Positions 43,802 through 64,000 of a DNA stretch of 64,000 nucleotides are shown piece after piece. The stretch covers positions 1,612,001-1,676,000 of the forward strand of contig CAVNZM010000009.1 of the NCBI GenBank assembly GCA_963693365.1. The letters run 5' to 3'. The notes under the pieces are model-generated. The model worked only from the letters and a program-made list of their open reading frames with translations. It searched no databases and was not told the DNA's origin. The position numbers and the translations under genes are program-made. The first letter of the stretch is position 1; the number at the start of each line of letters is the position of its first letter. Source of the stretch: Amoebidium appalachense (Eukaryota; Ichthyosporea).

Positions 43802-45283
43802 TGGTTATTTTTTTCACCTTAACGAATATGTAACATGTAACATACAGATGCACGAATATATTGTATGCAGAACTCGATGTACCTCTTTTCAACTCGATCC
43901 AACTCAGAACTCAATTGGCTGTTTACATGTCTTTCTCCTCCCCCTTTGCCGTCGAAACTCATACTTGTACTGTGGATGACTTGGGCTTCAGGCCTGAGGG
44001 CTGGCTCAAGCGCGTATAATGCACAGCATTTCTACTTTGTGCTTTGCAAATTGAATCTGTTTTGTGTTTTCCATGGCCCTGCCTAATCCCCTCCCTTCCC
44101 CCGGCATGCCCGCCCGTCCGCCAGCCCGCCCGCTAGGGGTGCATGCATGCATCGAATCCTATTGCACAACATGATATCTCTGGACATCACGTGCATGACA
44201 TCACATGCATACTTACCTTTAACCAACTTTCCGCAAGAGGAGAAAGAGGAAATGGGGGGGGGGGGGGGGAAAGGCTGAGATAGCAGGGAAGTTCCACATC
44301 GTACATGTATCGATATCCCCACGTGCACACTGTGATAAATCATAAAGCGTGAACAAGGTCATGAAGGAAGCCGGCCAAAAACCCGCCACAGTGTTGCATC
44401 TATAGGAGCACCTAATTAATCAAACAGCATCACGAAACAGATAGACCGTGACAATCATGGCCAGCACAATTGTAGGCACGCAGTTTATATTCCTACTTTT
44501 TTGGTGTTTAACAAGAAACTTCAAGTGATGGCTTAACCACAGGAATTAGTTTGTCGACGTCAAGGTAATACCAGCTACACCACAGATCTAACTACAACGA
44601 AAGGATAATCCTATTAATCATTATATTAGCATGTATAATCATGATCATAACACTAACACTGCAGTTACGAATTTACCAGACTAACTAGGTGTTCCCAAAC
44701 CAGGCCATTTTCAGCAAATTACACCCTCACATCAATTAGCATACCCCCACTGGGTGTACATGTGTCTGACCAGAACACATTCCGTCCATCTGAACCAAGC
44801 GTTTTTCATGCAACATTTGAATGATTGCACCAGATTTAATCCGAGTTATATGTAATGCACCAGATTAACAAGTTATATGTATTATAATATGTATTATATT
44901 AATCAACTATCTTCACCATAAACAACTCCAAAACTTTCTAATTTGGGCTGTAGACATAATTAAAAAACCACCTCAACATTCGAGTTTACAGACATATAAC
45001 TCTGAGTCAATGTAATGCTAATCAACCATCTATGAACATCCACTGAGCATCGGGTTGCCTATAAGCACAAGCCACATAGGCATGCTTCATCGGGTAAACT
45101 TATTGTATTTTTAAGGTGTGACTAGAAAAAGGAAAAAAAAAAGAGTTGTGTAGTCATCTGGCGATATTCATACTAATTACTACTGTATGTGTGATCTGCA
45201 TAAATTGTGTACATTCAGGCACAAGACTCCAGGCAGCCCCAACTACATGATCATTCGCAAATGTCGACTCGCAGGGTTTGAAA
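43383..45283. other. Convergent intergenic region MAEA-RNF123
   Basis: Contains both 3' UTRs. 43520-43800 is poly(G)/GGT/GT; 43880-44060 is a fragment of the poly(C)-ended family; 44100-45283 is unique AT-rich sequence. No further gene is seen. Confidence 0.6.
43880..44060 (+). repeat. Poly(C)-ended dispersed repeat, internal fragment
   Basis: GTCGAAACTCATACTTGTAC and GTGGATGACTTGGGC followed by a diverged CTGAGGG match the family body. The poly(C) end is missing here. Confidence 0.45.
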
Positions 45284-63638
<18,355 letters not shown>

Positions 63639-63723
63639 CTGTGTCATGCACCTGAGTTAGTCTTGGGATTTTTGTTTCCTTTTTCCTAGTTAGTCTTTCG
63701 AAGGTTTTGCAACCTTCCCCCCC

Positions 63724-63777
<54 letters not shown>

Positions 63778-64000
63778 AACATGCTCCATCAATAAAGGTA
63801 AAATGCATGGAGAGCAGAGACGGGCAAGGGCGCGGAGAGGGGGGGGGGGGGTCTTTTACCGTTGTAGAGGTGTGTGTTCAATGGATATGAGAGTGAACAA
63901 AACGACAGAACAATAGTGAAGAGCGAGTGTGGGAGGGAGGGAGGGAGTAGGGGTTGAAAAAGGGAGGAAGGGAGCGGCGAAGGGAGGGAGAAGCACACCA

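Overview
This is a eukaryotic nuclear window with many short exons and introns packed with microsatellites and homopolymer runs. Three complete or nearly complete genes and one partial gene can be read by joining exons with GT/AG ends, compatible phase and family similarity. In order they are: a WDR24-like gene (+, about 1743-18688, 5' end not found), a UGP2 gene (+, 21000-27570, complete, 11 exons, 492 codons), a MAEA-like gene (+, 34956-43382, complete, 11 exons, 387 codons), and an RNF123/KPC1-like gene (-, 45284 to beyond about 63638, 5' part off the right edge). Long open frames of alternating Cys-Val, His-Thr, Pro or Gly are translations of simple repeats and are not annotated as genes.

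The gene set (a GATOR2 subunit, the RING subunit of the CTLH/GID ligase, a KPC1-type ligase, UDP-glucose pyrophosphorylase) is broadly eukaryotic. The sequence similarity looks animal-like, so I infer an opisthokont, perhaps an invertebrate or unicellular holozoan. I cannot name the species. Functionally, WDR24 acts in amino-acid sensing to mTORC1, MAEA and RNF123 are E3 ubiquitin ligases, and UGP2 makes UDP-glucose. Nothing in the sequence shows that they are co-regulated. MAEA and RNF123 converge tail to tail at 43383-45283.

The UGP2-MAEA interval holds a 3204-bp transposon-like element (28806-32009). Its inverted termini begin TGTTGCAGG and end CCTGCAACA, each containing a GT/CA tract, and it surrounds a degenerate retroviral-type integrase with an H2C2-like region and a D-D35-E core. 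A second, about 385-bp, foldback element made of GCAGAAT/ATTCTGC palindromes lies at 32969-33353.

Two genome-scale patterns stand out. First, a dispersed repeat of up to about 480 bp ends in a conserved motif (GTACTTCGTACT...GCATTCAA) followed directly by a poly(C) run; at least eight longer or partial copies and four short 3' ends are present, in both orientations. Second, simple repeats sit on splice sites: poly(C) starts within tens of bases of most 5' splice sites, (GT)n tracts begin exactly at several donors, and (CA)n tracts end exactly at many acceptors. Tandem duplications also cover donor sites in UGP2, MAEA and WDR24.
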